From: Euglena gracilis
Taxonomy: Eukaryota > Euglenida > Euglenophyceae > Euglenales
DNA length: 64,000 nucleotides
Direction of reading: 5' to 3'
NCBI GenBank assembly: GCA_039621445.1
Contig: CP154956.1
Coordinates: forward strand, 87,302,482-87,366,481
Part shown: piece after piece, positions 1 to 12,622 of the stretch
Position numbering within the stretch: position 1 is the stretch's first letter
How the letters are laid out: each line of letters starts with the position of its first letter
Made by a program: the position numbers and the translations under genes
Notes under the pieces: model-generated
Seen by the model: the letters and a program-made list of their open reading frames with translations, nothing else
What the model was told of the DNA's origin: nothing
Database searches by the model: none

Positions 1-130
1 TGGGTGGGTGGACCCCTGGGGGGAGAGGTTGTGGGTGGGACAGTTTTTGAAAAAAGTGTTGGTGGGTTTGGGCCCGGGAAAAAGCCCCAGCACCAGCCCC
101 CGGGTTACTAAGTGAACCAATTGTAATGGT
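1..130 (+). mobile_element. 3' half of an F5 element, cut by the window edge
   Basis: Has the GGTGGGTTTGGGCCCGGGAA body and the GTTACTAAGTGAACCAATTG end of F5. The left end lies outside the window. Confidence 0.55.
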
Positions 131-2108
131 CTGGCATGTTTCAACATAAGGACTTGACAGGTGAAATGGCATGCCCCCCCCCCCCCCTGGGAGTTTGTCC
201 TCCAGGACCACATTGGCCAATTTTCTTTATACCCACCGCCCCCCCCCCCCGGCTCATTAACCTCGGATTTGTTGCTCTGCTGCCAAACTATTGGAGTCAA
301 TTTGGCCCTTGAAGGAAAAACCGGTCGGGGTAGGGGAGATTGTAGTTGGCTCCCCCAAAACCCAAAAAAAACATTGGTTCCTGAAAGATTTGGCCAGGGG
401 TTGGCCCAAAAATTGGCGGGCGAAATTATTTTGCCCTGCCTTTTTAAGGTTTGTTGGGCAATTGTGCATTTTTGGGGGCTTTCTTTTAATTTCTGAAATA
501 AGCGCTAAAAACTGCCACTAGACCTTTTCTGGGGGTTGCCACCTTTTGGTTGGGGGTTGGGCAGGCGAATTTCCGCCCTGCCCGGGATGTTGGGTTCTGC
601 GTCCCGTATTTACCAACCTGCTTTGATTACCCCCCCCCCCCTCTGTGCTGGCCAATGGAAGCCGACTCCTTGGGGGCCTGGGGGGAGGAAGGTATGGTCT
701 TTTCTGATATTTATTTGCCCCCACCCCAGGAATCTAGACGTATCTGCGCCGAGATCATACCCTCCTCTAAATCCAACCCTTAATTCTGGCATTTAGGCTT
801 ACAATCAACTCCTCCCACCCATGCTGTTAGCATGTCCTCCTCTGGCTTCATTTGGCTACGTCCTCCTGACAAATAAACCTTGCCCCTTAATTTGGTCTTC
901 GCCCTTAAGTTGCTCCAGCCGGCCAGCTGAAAAGGTTCTGGCTGGAAAGAAGGTGCTGGCTGGCTGAACCCCCCCGGGGGGGGTTGGTGGTCTGGCTTCA
1001 GGAAATCTCCGGTATGCCAACTTTGAAGGGCTTCGTACACCACAAGCTTCGGCAAGCCACGCACAAACCACACTCAAGTTCTGAAAAGGGGGACCAAGTT
1101 CCACCCCTGGGTTCCGGAAGAAATTCTCTGGTGCACACCTGGGCTTGGTGTGGGAGCTGAATGGCGCTATTCCCATGTATACAGAGTGCCCTCAGCACAG
1201 GACCTCTCCCAACCCTGCCCTGCCATTGGACCGACAGCTCCCTCCACCCTTTGCTTCCCCTCTCGGCCTTGCAAAGGGAGCCCGCTATCAGCGGAGCTGT
1301 TTTGAGGTTGCAGGTTTGTGCTTTTCAGAACGCGAAGGAAATGATTTCACATTTCGGTGCCAAAGAACCAGCAACGCACTTTCAGTGTGCCGTTATGCAG
1401 TTTAAATCCCCATCTCGAGCTTCTTGTCCTCCACAAAACTGACGCGAACCATGAGTTCTTGTATGAAAAAAGCCAAGTACCTGGCCGATGGATGCATTCG
1501 TCACTTCATTTGTGCCAAATTATCAGTTTGAATTCTTCTTGACAATGGCGCATCACTGGGTACCTTTTTTTTAAAAAAAAACGCTGGGCGAACCGTGATT
1601 TCTGGTAAGGGGGTGCGAATGTGGGTAACTGGCATCAGAATGTGATGAAAGGAGGAGGTGAAGAGGCTTCAATCACTTTACAGTTTTTTGAGCTTTTGTT
1701 TGCTTGTAAGTTGACCTTCCGTCTTATTTGTTTGCTCTTCCTTTCACCATCTGTGAGATCTTCAAGCACAGCATTATGGAAGGGGGTTTAGTCTTCTCTC
1801 CAGCAATCAAACAATCCAAATCCTGGGGGGTATGCTGTCCCATGGCAAGAATGGTGTCTTCCTGTCCTGTGTCCCGGAGGGATGACGTTCTTTGGACGGA
1901 TCTGTTTCATCTTCCCTGCAATGTCATGTGGCATGAATTAGAAGCTAGCACCACAAAGTTTTTTGTAGGATGTTGATTTGATTGTGCGATTTGTTTTACG
2001 TCTCCTCCGATAACTGCTGAGTGTTCTTGAAGATCCTCAAATTCCGTGGGTGGGGAGGTTGAACACCCCCACCCCCGGCCCCATCCTGGTGGGTGAGGGG
2101 GTCTGACC
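131..2108. other. Unclassified DNA, no gene recognised
   Basis: C/G homopolymers at 174-187, 239-250 and 630-640, then balanced-composition sequence. Short open frames (for example 1145-1405) lack GC3 bias and family resemblance. Confidence 0.5.
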
Positions 2109-2393
2109 CATAGATTCGCTTAACGCCTGTGTGACCCCCCAGGGGGGTGGGCAGGTTTTCAAGAGTGGGTGAGTTGGGTACTCTGGACCCCCCCTCCAAA
2201 TGGGTCAGATTTTGACCCGGCCAAAGGCCGGGCCGGAAAACCTTTTCGGCACTTTCAGCCGATTTTGGCTGGGTTTTGGGTGGGTGGGTGTTGTTTACCC
2301 CTCCCCTTTGGGGGAGAGGGGGTTGTGGGTGGGTGGGTTTTGGTCTGGGACAAGGTGCCCCCCCTCCGGGGTCACTAAGTGAATCTATGGGCC
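2109..2393 (+). mobile_element. Complete F5 inverted-repeat element
   Basis: Left end CCCATAGATTCGCTTAACGC; right end GGTCACTAAGTGAATCTATG then GG. Terminal complementarity over CCCATAGATTC plus GTGACCCC. Interior shares GCCGATTTTGGCTGGGTTTT and the GGTGGGTGGGTG tract with the copies at 28370 and 56516. Confidence 0.8.
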
Positions 2394-3040
2394 GACCACC
2401 ACCCCCACCAGCCTTCCCATATTACTGGGGGAGCAAATTTTTAGTAGTGAAAAAATTGAAGTAAGACTGCCAAAAAAAATTTCCTTGGGTGGTGCCATGG
2501 TGGGTGGGCCTCCCACCTCCGGGCGGGGGTCGACCAACCCCACCAGGTCTCCCGTACAGCCCTCCCCACACGGGTGGACAATCCTTTGGATATTTTCTGT
2601 CAGGCGTCCCCCTTTTTCAACGTTCTGGAGTTTGCTCCACCATGGGTGGTTTTGAAGGACATTGTTTCAGCTTTGGCCAAGCCTGGGACCTCGGCTCAGT
2701 CGTTTGCTTTTTTTGGTCGCGTTGTAAATACACCCCTGCACCTGGAACCGGGCGTTCGTTTCCCGTTGTCCGTCTGTTTGCCTGTCTGTCTGTCTGTCTT
2801 TTCCCCCGCCTCTTTTTTTTTCCAGGCACCTGCTGGGAACACAGAAAGAAAAAGCGTAACTGGAAGTTTTCGAGGCGCTTTCTGTCGTGTCAACCCTTGC
2901 TGCACAACCAAACTAGCAACAAAATAAAAACTCAGAAAATTAATTAAATTATAATAATAAAATAAATAAATAATGAATAAATAATACAATAAACATAATG
3001 AAATAATATATAAAAGAAGAAGCTGCTGCACAACCAAACT
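2394..3040. other. Unclassified DNA
   Basis: Contains GGGTCGACCAACCCCACCAG, akin to the right end of R6 copies, and a CTGT tract near 2780-2800. No gene recognised. Confidence 0.45.
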
Positions 3041-3044
3041 CGGA

Positions 3045-4439
<1,395 letters not shown>

Positions 4440-4440
<1 letters not shown>

Positions 4441-4625
4441 CCCCAGGGGAGACCTCCCCTTCCCCCCTTTGGACTGAGGGGGGTCTGGGACCCCCTCGGA
4501 ACCCAAAGTATTCCGGCGCTTTGCACCAGAAACGATGGGGTATGTTTTGACTGATTTTTTTTTCAAAAAGTGAGCAAAAATGCGATTTTGGGGCCTTTTT
4601 CAAGGCCCATTTTTTTTGCACGGGG
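4440..4625 (-). repeat. Dispersed repeat R7, inverted copy
   Basis: Hairpin CCGGCGCTTTGCACCAG plus TTTTTCAAGGCCCATTTTTT, an inverse diverged match to 36590-36760. Confidence 0.55.
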
Positions 4626-5600
4626 GGGGGTGTTTTTTTAACGTGAATTATAAAAATTTGTCAGCCCCGCAGTAATCTTTGTCCTCCGATGGGGGGGCAG
4701 GGCATTAAATTTATTTTAAATTTAATTAAATTCACGGGGAGGGGGGTGGTACCAGACCAGGACCCTGACAGTTTCTCAGGCTGTGACAGCCTGTGAGGTG
4801 GTTGGCAAACCATCACCATTACCATGATGATGGCCCAGTCAGTGCCCACCAACCTGTCAGGGTCAAACGTCCACTGATCTGCCTTTCAATGGCCAATCCC
4901 GGGAAACCCTGAGCTCACCCAGGGGTATGGTGTGGATTGATGGTGGTGGTGGTGTTGGTGATGATGATGAATGATGATAATGGCATGAGTATTTTTGTTG
5001 CAATTTTTATTTGTTCTTTATTGTGGTCTCAATGAATTTGTCTCTTTTGCAAGCTTTTGTGTCAAATAAACTTTGCATGAGGAGGGCATACAATACATGC
5101 ATTCTTAAAAAATAATTTTGCAAGTTTTTGTGCACCGCTTTCATGTGGCCTGTGTAATAAAAGTTTTCCTTTTGGTTGCCTCCCTACGATGATCTCATAT
5201 GTACATGTGCATGTTACTTATCTCAAAGATAATAAGTTGGGCAGAAAGACCCACCCCTGAAGAGCCACCCTGTGGACTACGACCTGGTTCCTGACCGTTG
5301 CGGTCCCAGCGCGCAGGCCTGGGAGCCATCAGCGATTCCCCCCGGGAACAACAATGGCAGAGCTGTTCCCTGTGACCTCACCACTTCTGGTTGCATTTTC
5401 TGTGGAATCCTCATTGGGGTGGTGACCTCGGGGGGAGGGACCATTAAGAGACAAAAAATGCATGAAATGCGAGGCTGTCACTGACGCGAGAAGCTGATCC
5501 CTGGGGCCTGTGCCAGCGGATCTGAAAACCAATTTTGAGGGACCCCCTTTGTCATGCGGCGGTTTGTTTGGTGTTTGCATCCAGGGTTTTTTTTTATAGT
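4626..5600. other. Unclassified DNA
   Basis: AT-richer sequence with short GTG and GAT tracts at 4935-4985. No gene recognised. Confidence 0.45.
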
Positions 5601-6345
5601 CTTGGACCCCTCCCTGGGGGGCAGGGATGGATGGGAAGCCCTTCGGTATTGAGGTAGGTGGTAGGGGGGGGGTCCCGACCCCCCCCCCCATGGGGGGGTA
5701 AGGTGGTAGGGGGGGGGTCGCTGAGCTCTTATCCTTTTATGAGTAAGAGCGAAGCTTACCCCTGGCGAATCCCCCCCCCCCCCTCGACCCCCCCTCCCCC
5801 CGCCCCCCCTCCCCCAGTCGGGTCCACCTCGGGAACCGACGGATTATCACCATGATCCCGGCCCGGTTCCCGAAATTTTTTTTTTCAGTCGCAAGCGACT
5901 GGATTTCTAGTTTCCGAATCACCTGGGTTTGACCCCCAACTCCCCCGAGTTATTCACGCGTGAAGGGGTCCAAACTGGGTAGGATCGGCCCGCCCCCCCC
6001 TGGATAACCCCCCCTTTGGACTCTGCCATTTCGGCCAAAAAATGTCAATTTTCAAAATTTCTCCCAAATGAAGCAAAATCAAAGGAAATGTCAGGAGACC
6101 TAATTTGAAGCCCTTGAACGCTCCATCTACTGGCATTTTGATTTCCCCGCAACTGTTCGCGCAGCCGGAGATACGGGCGTTTTTCGGCCGATTTTGTACA
6201 TTTTGTACACTTTTTCCACTGGTTGACTTAGCCGTTTTTGGCCAATAAAGTGGAAAAATATGGAAATTTTTTTTTGCCCAAAACCATGCTTTTTTGGCCT
6301 CCCGGAACAAGTGTTTCCGAGCCGAAAATGGGCCCGGCCCATCAT
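5600..6345 (-). repeat. Inverted copy of the ~0.7-kb block at 9190-9890
   Basis: Reverse complement matches: CAGTCGCAAGCGACTGGATT, TTTCCGAATCACCTGGGTTT, ATCAAAGGAAATGTC and CCGGAGATACGGGCG occur in inverse order relative to 9190-9780. The R5 unit is at 5615-5765. Confidence 0.8.
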
Positions 6346-6828
6346 GGCCATCATGACCCATGATGATGATGATGATGATGATGATGATAATGATGCGCAT
6401 CATGACCCATGATGCGCATGATGACCCATGATGCGCATCGTGACCCATGATGGTCATGACCGATGATGCGCATCATGACCAATGATGCCCATCATGACCC
6501 ATGATGCCCATCATGACCCATGATGGCCATCATAACCCATGATGCCCATCATAACCCATGATGGCCGTCATGACGCATGATGCGCATCAGGACCCATGAT
6601 GGCCATGATGGGTCATGATGGCCATCATGACCCATGATGCCCATCATGACCCATGATGGCCATCATGAGCCATGATGGCCATCATGACGCATGATGCCCA
6701 TCATGACGCATGATGCCCATCATGACCCGTGATGCCCATCAGGACCCATGATGCATGACCCATGATGGCCATCATGACCCATGCATGCGCATCATGACCC
6801 ATGATGCCCATCATGACCCTTGATGCCC
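6346..6828 (+). repeat. Satellite array, 19-bp palindrome-based unit (CCC type)
   Basis: Tandem units such as CCCATGATGGCCATCATGA. Variants replace GGCC by GCCC or GCGC. A pure GAT tract starts the array (6358-6390). Confidence 0.95.
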
Positions 6829-7142
6829 AGGGCGGTCCTTAAGGGACAGGAATGTTTTTTTTTATTTTCTTAAGGACCGCCCCCCTTTCGGCCAAAAGGA
6901 CCGACCAAGGGCTGGACTTGGACTTGAACGGGGTCCAAAATTAAAAAGTCCAAAAAAAACACATTTTTTGATGATTTGGGTGGATGGGCGATGGTCCAAG
7001 GATGCCAAGAATCAGTTTTTCTCCCTGATGTCGACCTGTTCACGCTGAAAAATGCCAATTTTCTTTGCCCATTTTCCTGTTTATTTTTATTGATTGTGCT
7101 GGGACAGCAGAGTTTTTTTTATATTTGCTTAAGGACCGCCCT
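6829..7142 (+). mobile_element. F4 inverted-repeat element inserted in the satellite
   Basis: Left end AGGGCGGTCCTTAAGGGACA; right end TTGCTTAAGGACCGCCCT. The copy at 48475-48781 is homologous throughout. Excision with CAG at +4 and CTG at -8 (GCCCAGGG at 6826 to CTGATGAT at 7148) restores the satellite sequence GATGCCCATC exactly. Confidence 0.88.
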
Positions 7143-7388
7143 GATGATGCCCATCATGACCCATGATGTCCATCATGACGCATGATGCCCATCATGACCC
7201 ATGATGCCCATCAGGACCCATGATGCCCATCATGACTCACGGTGACCCATCATGACCCATGCATGCGCATCATGACCCATGATGGCCATCATGAGCCATG
7301 ATGGCCATCATGACCAATGATGGCCATCATGACCCATGATAGCCATCATGACCCATGATGCGCATCATGACCCATGATGGCCATACTG
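7143..7388 (+). repeat. Satellite array continuing after the F4 element
   Basis: Same 19-bp family as 6346-6828, split from it by the element. Confidence 0.93.
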
Positions 7389-7720
7389 GGGGGGTCAGCA
7401 CCCATCCACCCACCCCCTGGGGCGTGGCCTCCCCGGGGGAGGGGGGGGGGTCCCGGGGAACCCACCTGCTTTTGCCTGAAAATGGCCCAAAATGCTAAAA
7501 ATTGCACCTTCTTCAAAATTTTCGGCGCCGAAGGCGCCGAAAAAGACATACCCGTCAGCCCCTGACCCCACCCCCCCCCCCCCCCCGGGGGGGGGAGGGG
7601 GTCCAAGGGACCCCCCCCCCCCGGCAGGGATGGATGGGAAGCCTTGAGGGGGGGGGGTCGGACCAGGTTTTGAATAGTGCTGAGCTCTTGATAAGCGCAC
7701 ACCCACCCCTTCATTGACCA
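7389..7720 (-). repeat. F1-related repeat body
   Basis: Contains the TTCGGCGCCGAAGGCGCCGA hairpin, an AT-rich neighbour matching F1 copies in inverse orientation, and CCAGGTTTTGAATAGTGCTG at 7663, which recurs at 10216, 10271 and (inverted) 39543 and 44815. Terminal inverted repeats not found. Confidence 0.55.
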
Positions 7721-7721
7721 T

Positions 7722-7857
7722 CCCGGCCGGCGGCCCGGCCCGGCCCGGCCCGGCCGGCGGCCCGGCGGCCCGGCGGCCCGGCCCGGCCCGGCCGGGCCCG
7801 GCGGCCCGGCGGCCCGGCCCGGCCGGCGGCCCGGCGGCCCGGCGGCCCGGCCCGGGG
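7722..7857 (+). repeat. GC minisatellite (GGCCCGGCGG)
   Basis: GGCGGCCCGGCGGCCCGGCC-type tandem, nearly 100 percent GC, able to fold on itself. Inverse-orientation relative at 39366-39512. Confidence 0.92.
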
Positions 7858-8648
7858 TCAGATGGCCATCCGGGGTCAAGATGGCCATCATTGGTCATGA
7901 TGCTCATCCGGGGTCATGATGGCCATCATTGGTCATCATGGCCATCCGGGGTCATGATGGCCATCATTGGTTATGATGGCCATCATTGGTCATGATGGCC
8001 CTCATGGGTCATCATTCGTCATTGGCCATCATTGGTCATGATGGCCATCCGGGGTCATGATGGTGATCATTGGTCATGATGGTCATCCGGGGTCATGATG
8101 GCCATCATTGGGCATGATGGCCATCATTGGTCATCATGGCCATCATTGGTCATGATGGCCATCATTGGTCATCATGGCCATCATTGGTCATCACGGCCAT
8201 CATTGGTCATGATGGCCATCATTGGTCATGATGGCCATCATTGGTCATGATGGCCGTCATTGGTCATGATGGCCATCATTGGTCATCATGGCCATCATTG
8301 GTCATGATGGCTGGCCATCATTGGTCATGATGGCCATCATTGGTCATGATGGCCATCATTGGTCATGATGGCCATCATTGGTCATCATGGCCATCATTGG
8401 TCATGATGGCCATCATTGGTCATCATGGCCAACCGGGGTCATGATGGCCATCAGGGCTCATGATGGTCATCATTGGTCACGATGGCCATCATTGGTCATG
8501 ATGGCCATCATTGGTCATCATGGCCATCATTGGTCATTATGGCCCTCATGGGTCATGATGGTCATCATTGGTCATGATGGTCATCCGGGGTCATGATGCC
8601 CATCATTGGTCATCATGGCCATCATTGGCCATGAGGGCCATGATGGGC
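7858..8648 (+). repeat. Satellite array, 19-bp unit (GGT type)
   Basis: About 40 units of GGTCATGATGGCCATCATT with variants such as CCGGGGTCATGATGG. The core ATGATGGCCATCAT is a perfect palindrome. Three units make 57 nt, so all frames stay open in places; not coding. Confidence 0.96.
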
Positions 8649-9116
8649 TGGGGGGTCGAAAAACGCCCATTTTCGGCTCGAAAACACTTTTTCCAGGTCC
8701 AAGAAACCAAAAAACATGGTTTTGGGCAAAAAAAAATTTTTCGATTTTTTTCGACTTTTTTGACCCGTTTTTGACCCAAAGTCAATGGGTCGGCGGCCCA
8801 AAACGGGGCGCCGGCGGGTCGAAAAACGCTCGTTTTCAGCTCGAAAACAGCTGGGTCCGGGAGGCCAAAAAAACATCCTTTCGGGCAAAAAATTTTTTTT
8901 TTTTTTTTTCGACTTTTTTGACCCGGTTTTGACCCAAAGTCAATGGGTCGGCGGCCCAAAACGGGGCGCCGGCGGGTCGAAAAACGCTCGTTTTCGGCTC
9001 GAAAACAGTTTTTCCGGGTCCGGGAGGCAAAAAAAAAAAAAAAAAAACAAAAAAACATGGTTTCGCGGCACAAAACAATTTTTTTTTCTGTTCCGATTTT
9101 TTTCGACCTTTTTGGC
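8649..9116 (+). repeat. ~160-bp tandem repeat, array 1
   Basis: Three units, each with GGCGGCCCAAAACGGGGCGC, GGGTCGAAAAACGCTCGTTT, TTTCCGGGTCCGGGAGG, a T run and TTGACCCAAAGTCAATGGGT. Spacing of the first motif is about 158 bp. Confidence 0.93.
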
Positions 9117-9890
9117 CGAAAACGGCCAAGTCGAACAGAGGGAAAAGTGTACAAAATGCCCTGAAATGGCCCAAATTGGCCAAAAAACGCCCGTATCTCG
9201 GGCTGGGCGGGGAGTTGCGGGGAAACCAAAATCCCAGTAGCTAGAGCGTTCCAAGGGCTTCAATTTAGGTCTCCGGACATTTCCTTTGACTTTGCATCAT
9301 TTTCGAGAAATTTTGAAAACATCGATTTTTTGACCCCCCACCCCCCGAAAACGGCCAAGTCGAACAGAGGGAAAAGTGTACAAAACGGCCATCTGCGCCG
9401 AAAACGGCCGTATCTCGGGCTAGGCGGGGAGTTGCGGGGAAATCAAAATACCGGTAGATGGGGCGTTCCAAGGGCTTCAAATTAGGTCTCCGGACATTTC
9501 CTTTGATTTGGCTTCATTTTGGAGATATTTTGAAAATCGACATTTTTTGGCCGTCCAAAGGGGGGGGGGGCTCATCCAGGGGGGGCGGGTAAATCCTACC
9601 GAGTTTGGACCCCTTCACGCGTGAATAACTCGGGCCTGGCGGGGAGTTGGGGGTCAAACCCAGGTGATTCGGAAACTAGGAATCCAGTCGCTCGCGACTG
9701 AAAAAAAAATTCCGGGAACCGGGCCGGGATCATGGTGATAATCCGTCGGTTCCCGAGGTGGCCCCGACCCGGGGGGGGCCCCCGGGGGCGGGGGGGGAGG
9801 GGGGGGGTCGAGGGGGGGGGGTTCGCCAGGGGTAAGCTTCGCTCTTACCCATAAAGGGATAAGAGCTCAGCGACCCCCCCCTACCTCGAA
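9117..9890 (+). repeat. ~0.7-kb repeat block, copy 1
   Basis: Contains two sub-units with GCCCGTATCTCGGGCTGGGC / GGCCGTATCTCGGGCTAGGC, CCAAGGGCTTCAA and TAGGTCTCCGGACATTTCCT. Then CTCGGGCCTGGCGGGGAGTT and a hairpin CCAGTCGCTCGCGACTG. Confidence 0.92.
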
Positions 9891-10384
9891 ACTGAGGGGG
9901 GGCCGAAAATTTTTCGATTTCATGGACGGGCAAAGGGCCGGAAATCGGGTCGAAATCGGTCAAAAATCCCTGATTCTTCCTTGAAAATCGATCCAAAAAT
10001 GCTCATTTTTTGAAATTTTTTGAACACTTTTTTGGGGGAAAACACCAACACATCAAAAAATGGGTAAAATGTCCAAAAGTCAACAAAAGGGGTGTTTTTG
10101 CTCATTTTCCGGTGCGCAGCGCCGGAAGAAAATTGTCTGCTATTTTTGGCACTTGTCAAGGAGGGTGGGGGTCCGGACCCCCCCTCCCAACATCTAGGGG
10201 GGGGGGTGGTCCGGACCAGGTTTTGAATAGTGCTGAGCTCTTAATAAGCGTGCACCCACCCCTTCATTGACCAGGTTTTGAATAGTGCTGAGCTCTTAAT
10301 AAGCGCGCACCCACCCCTTCATTGACCCCTCCATACATACCGGCCCACTCCATGGAGCTCTTTTGCCAGAAATCCATGGGTTTT
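9891..10384 (+). repeat. Dispersed repeat with CCAGGTTTTGAATAGTGCTG
   Basis: Body shared in inverse orientation with 39530-39900. Two tandem CCAGGTTTTGAATAGTGCTG units at 10216 and 10271. Confidence 0.8.
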
Positions 10385-10862
10385 GTGCCAGAAACAGGGC
10401 GCCGGTGGGTCGAAAAACGCTCATTTTCGGCTCGAAAACAGTTTTTCCGGGTCTGGGAGGCCAAAAAACATCGTTTCGGGCAAAAATTTTTTTTTCGATT
10501 TTTTTCAACTTTTTCGACCCGGTTTTGACCCAAAGTCAATGGGTCGGCGGCCCAAAACGGGGCGTTGGCGGGTCGAAAAACGCTCGTTTTCGGCTCAAAA
10601 ACAGTTTTTTCCGGGTCCGGGAGGCCCAAAAACATCGTTTTGGGCAAAAAAAAATTTTCGGTTTTTTTCGACTTTTTGACCCAGTTTTGACCCAAAGTCA
10701 ATGGGTCGGCGGTCCAAAACGGGGCGCTAGCGGGTCGAAAAACGCTCGTTTTCGGCTCAAAAACAGTTTTTCCGGGTCCGGGAGGCCCAAAAACATCGTT
10801 TCGGGCAAATTTTTTTTTTCGATTTTTTTCGACTTTTTTGGCCGAAAACGGCTAAGTCGGAC
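10385..10862 (+). repeat. ~160-bp tandem repeat, array 2
   Basis: Three units of the same family as 8649-9116. Confidence 0.92.
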
Positions 10863-11620
10863 AGTGGAAAAAGTGTACAAAATGGCCTAAAATGGCCTAA
10901 ATTAGCCAAAAAAACGCCCGTATCTCGGGCTGGGCGGGGAGTTGCGGGGAAACCAAAATCCCACTAGATAGAGCGTTCCAAGGGCTTCAATTTAGGTCTC
11001 CGGACATTTCCTTTGATTTTGCATCATTTTCGAGAAATTTTGAAAACATCGATTTTTTGACCCCCCACCCCCCGAAAACGGCTAAGTCGAACAGAGGGAA
11101 AAGTGTACAAAACGGCCATCTGCGCCGAAAACGGCCGTATCTCGGGCTAGGCGGGGAGTTGCGGGGAAATCAAAATACCGGTAGATGGGGCGTTCCAAGG
11201 GCTTCAAATTAGGTCTCCGGACATTTCCTTTGATTTGGCTTCATTTTGGAGATATTTTGAAAATTGACATTTTTTTGGCCGAAATGGCAGAGTCCAAAGG
11301 GGGGGGGGGCTTATCCAGGGGGGGCGGGTAAATCCTACCGAGTTTGGACCCCTTCGCGCGTGAATAACTCGGGCCTGGCGGGGAGTTGGGGGTCAAACCC
11401 AGGTGATTCGGAAACTAGAAATCCAGTCGCTCGCGACTGAAAAAAAAAATTCCGGGAACCGGGCCGGGATCATGGTGATAATCCTGGTGCCCCGACCCGG
11501 TGGGGGGGGGGGGGGGGAGGGGGGGGGTCGAGGGGGGGGTTTCGCCGGTGGTAAGCTTCGCTCTTACCCATAAAGGGATAAGAGCTCAGCGACCCCCCCA
11601 TATAAACCGGCCCACTCCAT
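10863..11620 (+). repeat. ~0.7-kb repeat block, copy 2
   Basis: Collinear with 9117-9890 and almost identical, including the CCGGTAGATGGGGCGTTCC and CCAGTCGCTCGCGACTG segments. The difference is mainly in homopolymer lengths and a ~25-bp GAAATGGCAGAGTCC insertion. Confidence 0.92.
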
Positions 11621-12114
11621 GGAGGTCTTTTGACTGAAATGCAAGGGTTTTGTGCCCGAAATGGGGCGCTGGCGGGTCGAAAAACGCTCATTTTCGGCTC
11701 AAAAAACACCCTTTTCCGGGTCCGGGAGGCCAAAGAACATCGTTTCGGGCAAAATTTTTTTTCGATTTTTTCGACTTTTTTTTGACCCGCAAATGACCCT
11801 AAGTCCATTGGTTTCGGGCCCTAAACGGGGCGCTGGCGGGTCGAAAGACGCCCATTTTCGGCTCGGAAACAGGTTTTCCGGGTCCGGGAGGCCAAAAAAA
11901 CATCGTTTCGGGCGAAATTTTTTTTCGATGTTTTTCGACTTTTTTGACCTGGGTTTGACCCAAAGTCAATGGGTTGGCGGCCCAAAACGGGGCGCTGGCG
12001 GGTTGAAAGACCCTCATTTTCGGCTCAAAAACAGTTTTTCTGGGTCGGGGAGGCCAAAAAACATCGTTTGGGCCAAACAAAAAATTCAATTTTTTCGGCT
12101 TTTCTGACCCGATG
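11621..12114 (+). repeat. ~160-bp tandem repeat, array 3
   Basis: Three more diverged units of the 8649-9116 family. Confidence 0.9.
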
Positions 12115-12622
12115 CACATCATGCATGGGTCATGATGTGCATCGTGAGTCATGGGTCCTGATGGGCATCATGGGTCATGATGGGCATCATGCGTCATGAT
12201 GGGCATCATGGGTCAAGATGGGCATCATGCGTCATGATGGCCATCATGGGTCAAGATGGGCATCATGGGTCATGATGCGCATCATGGGTTATGATGGCCA
12301 TCATGGGTCATGATGGCCATCATGACCCATGATGGCCATCATGGGTCATGATGGCCATCATGGGTCATGATGGCCATCATGGGTCATGATGGCCATCATG
12401 ACGCATGATGCCCATCATGACCCATGATGGCCATCATGATGCATGATGCCCATCATGACCCATGATGCCCATCAGGACCCATGACTCACGATGCACATCA
12501 TGACCCATGCATGATGTGCATCGGGTCCAAAAAGTCGAAAAAATTGATGCGTCATGATGGGCATCATGGGTCATGATGGGCATCATGGGCCAAGATGGGC
12601 ATCATGCGTCATGATCTTAAAA
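12115..12622 (+). repeat. Satellite array, 19-bp unit, mixed orientations
   Basis: GGGTCATGATGGGCATCAT units, switching to the complementary CCCATGATG type between about 12320 and 12500. A short 160-bp-family fragment interrupts at 12520-12545. Confidence 0.94.

Noticed and set aside
7346-7995. Pro/Ala/Gly-rich frames of up to 181 codons
   Set aside because: They cross the GC minisatellite and the satellite; no codon bias outside repeats.
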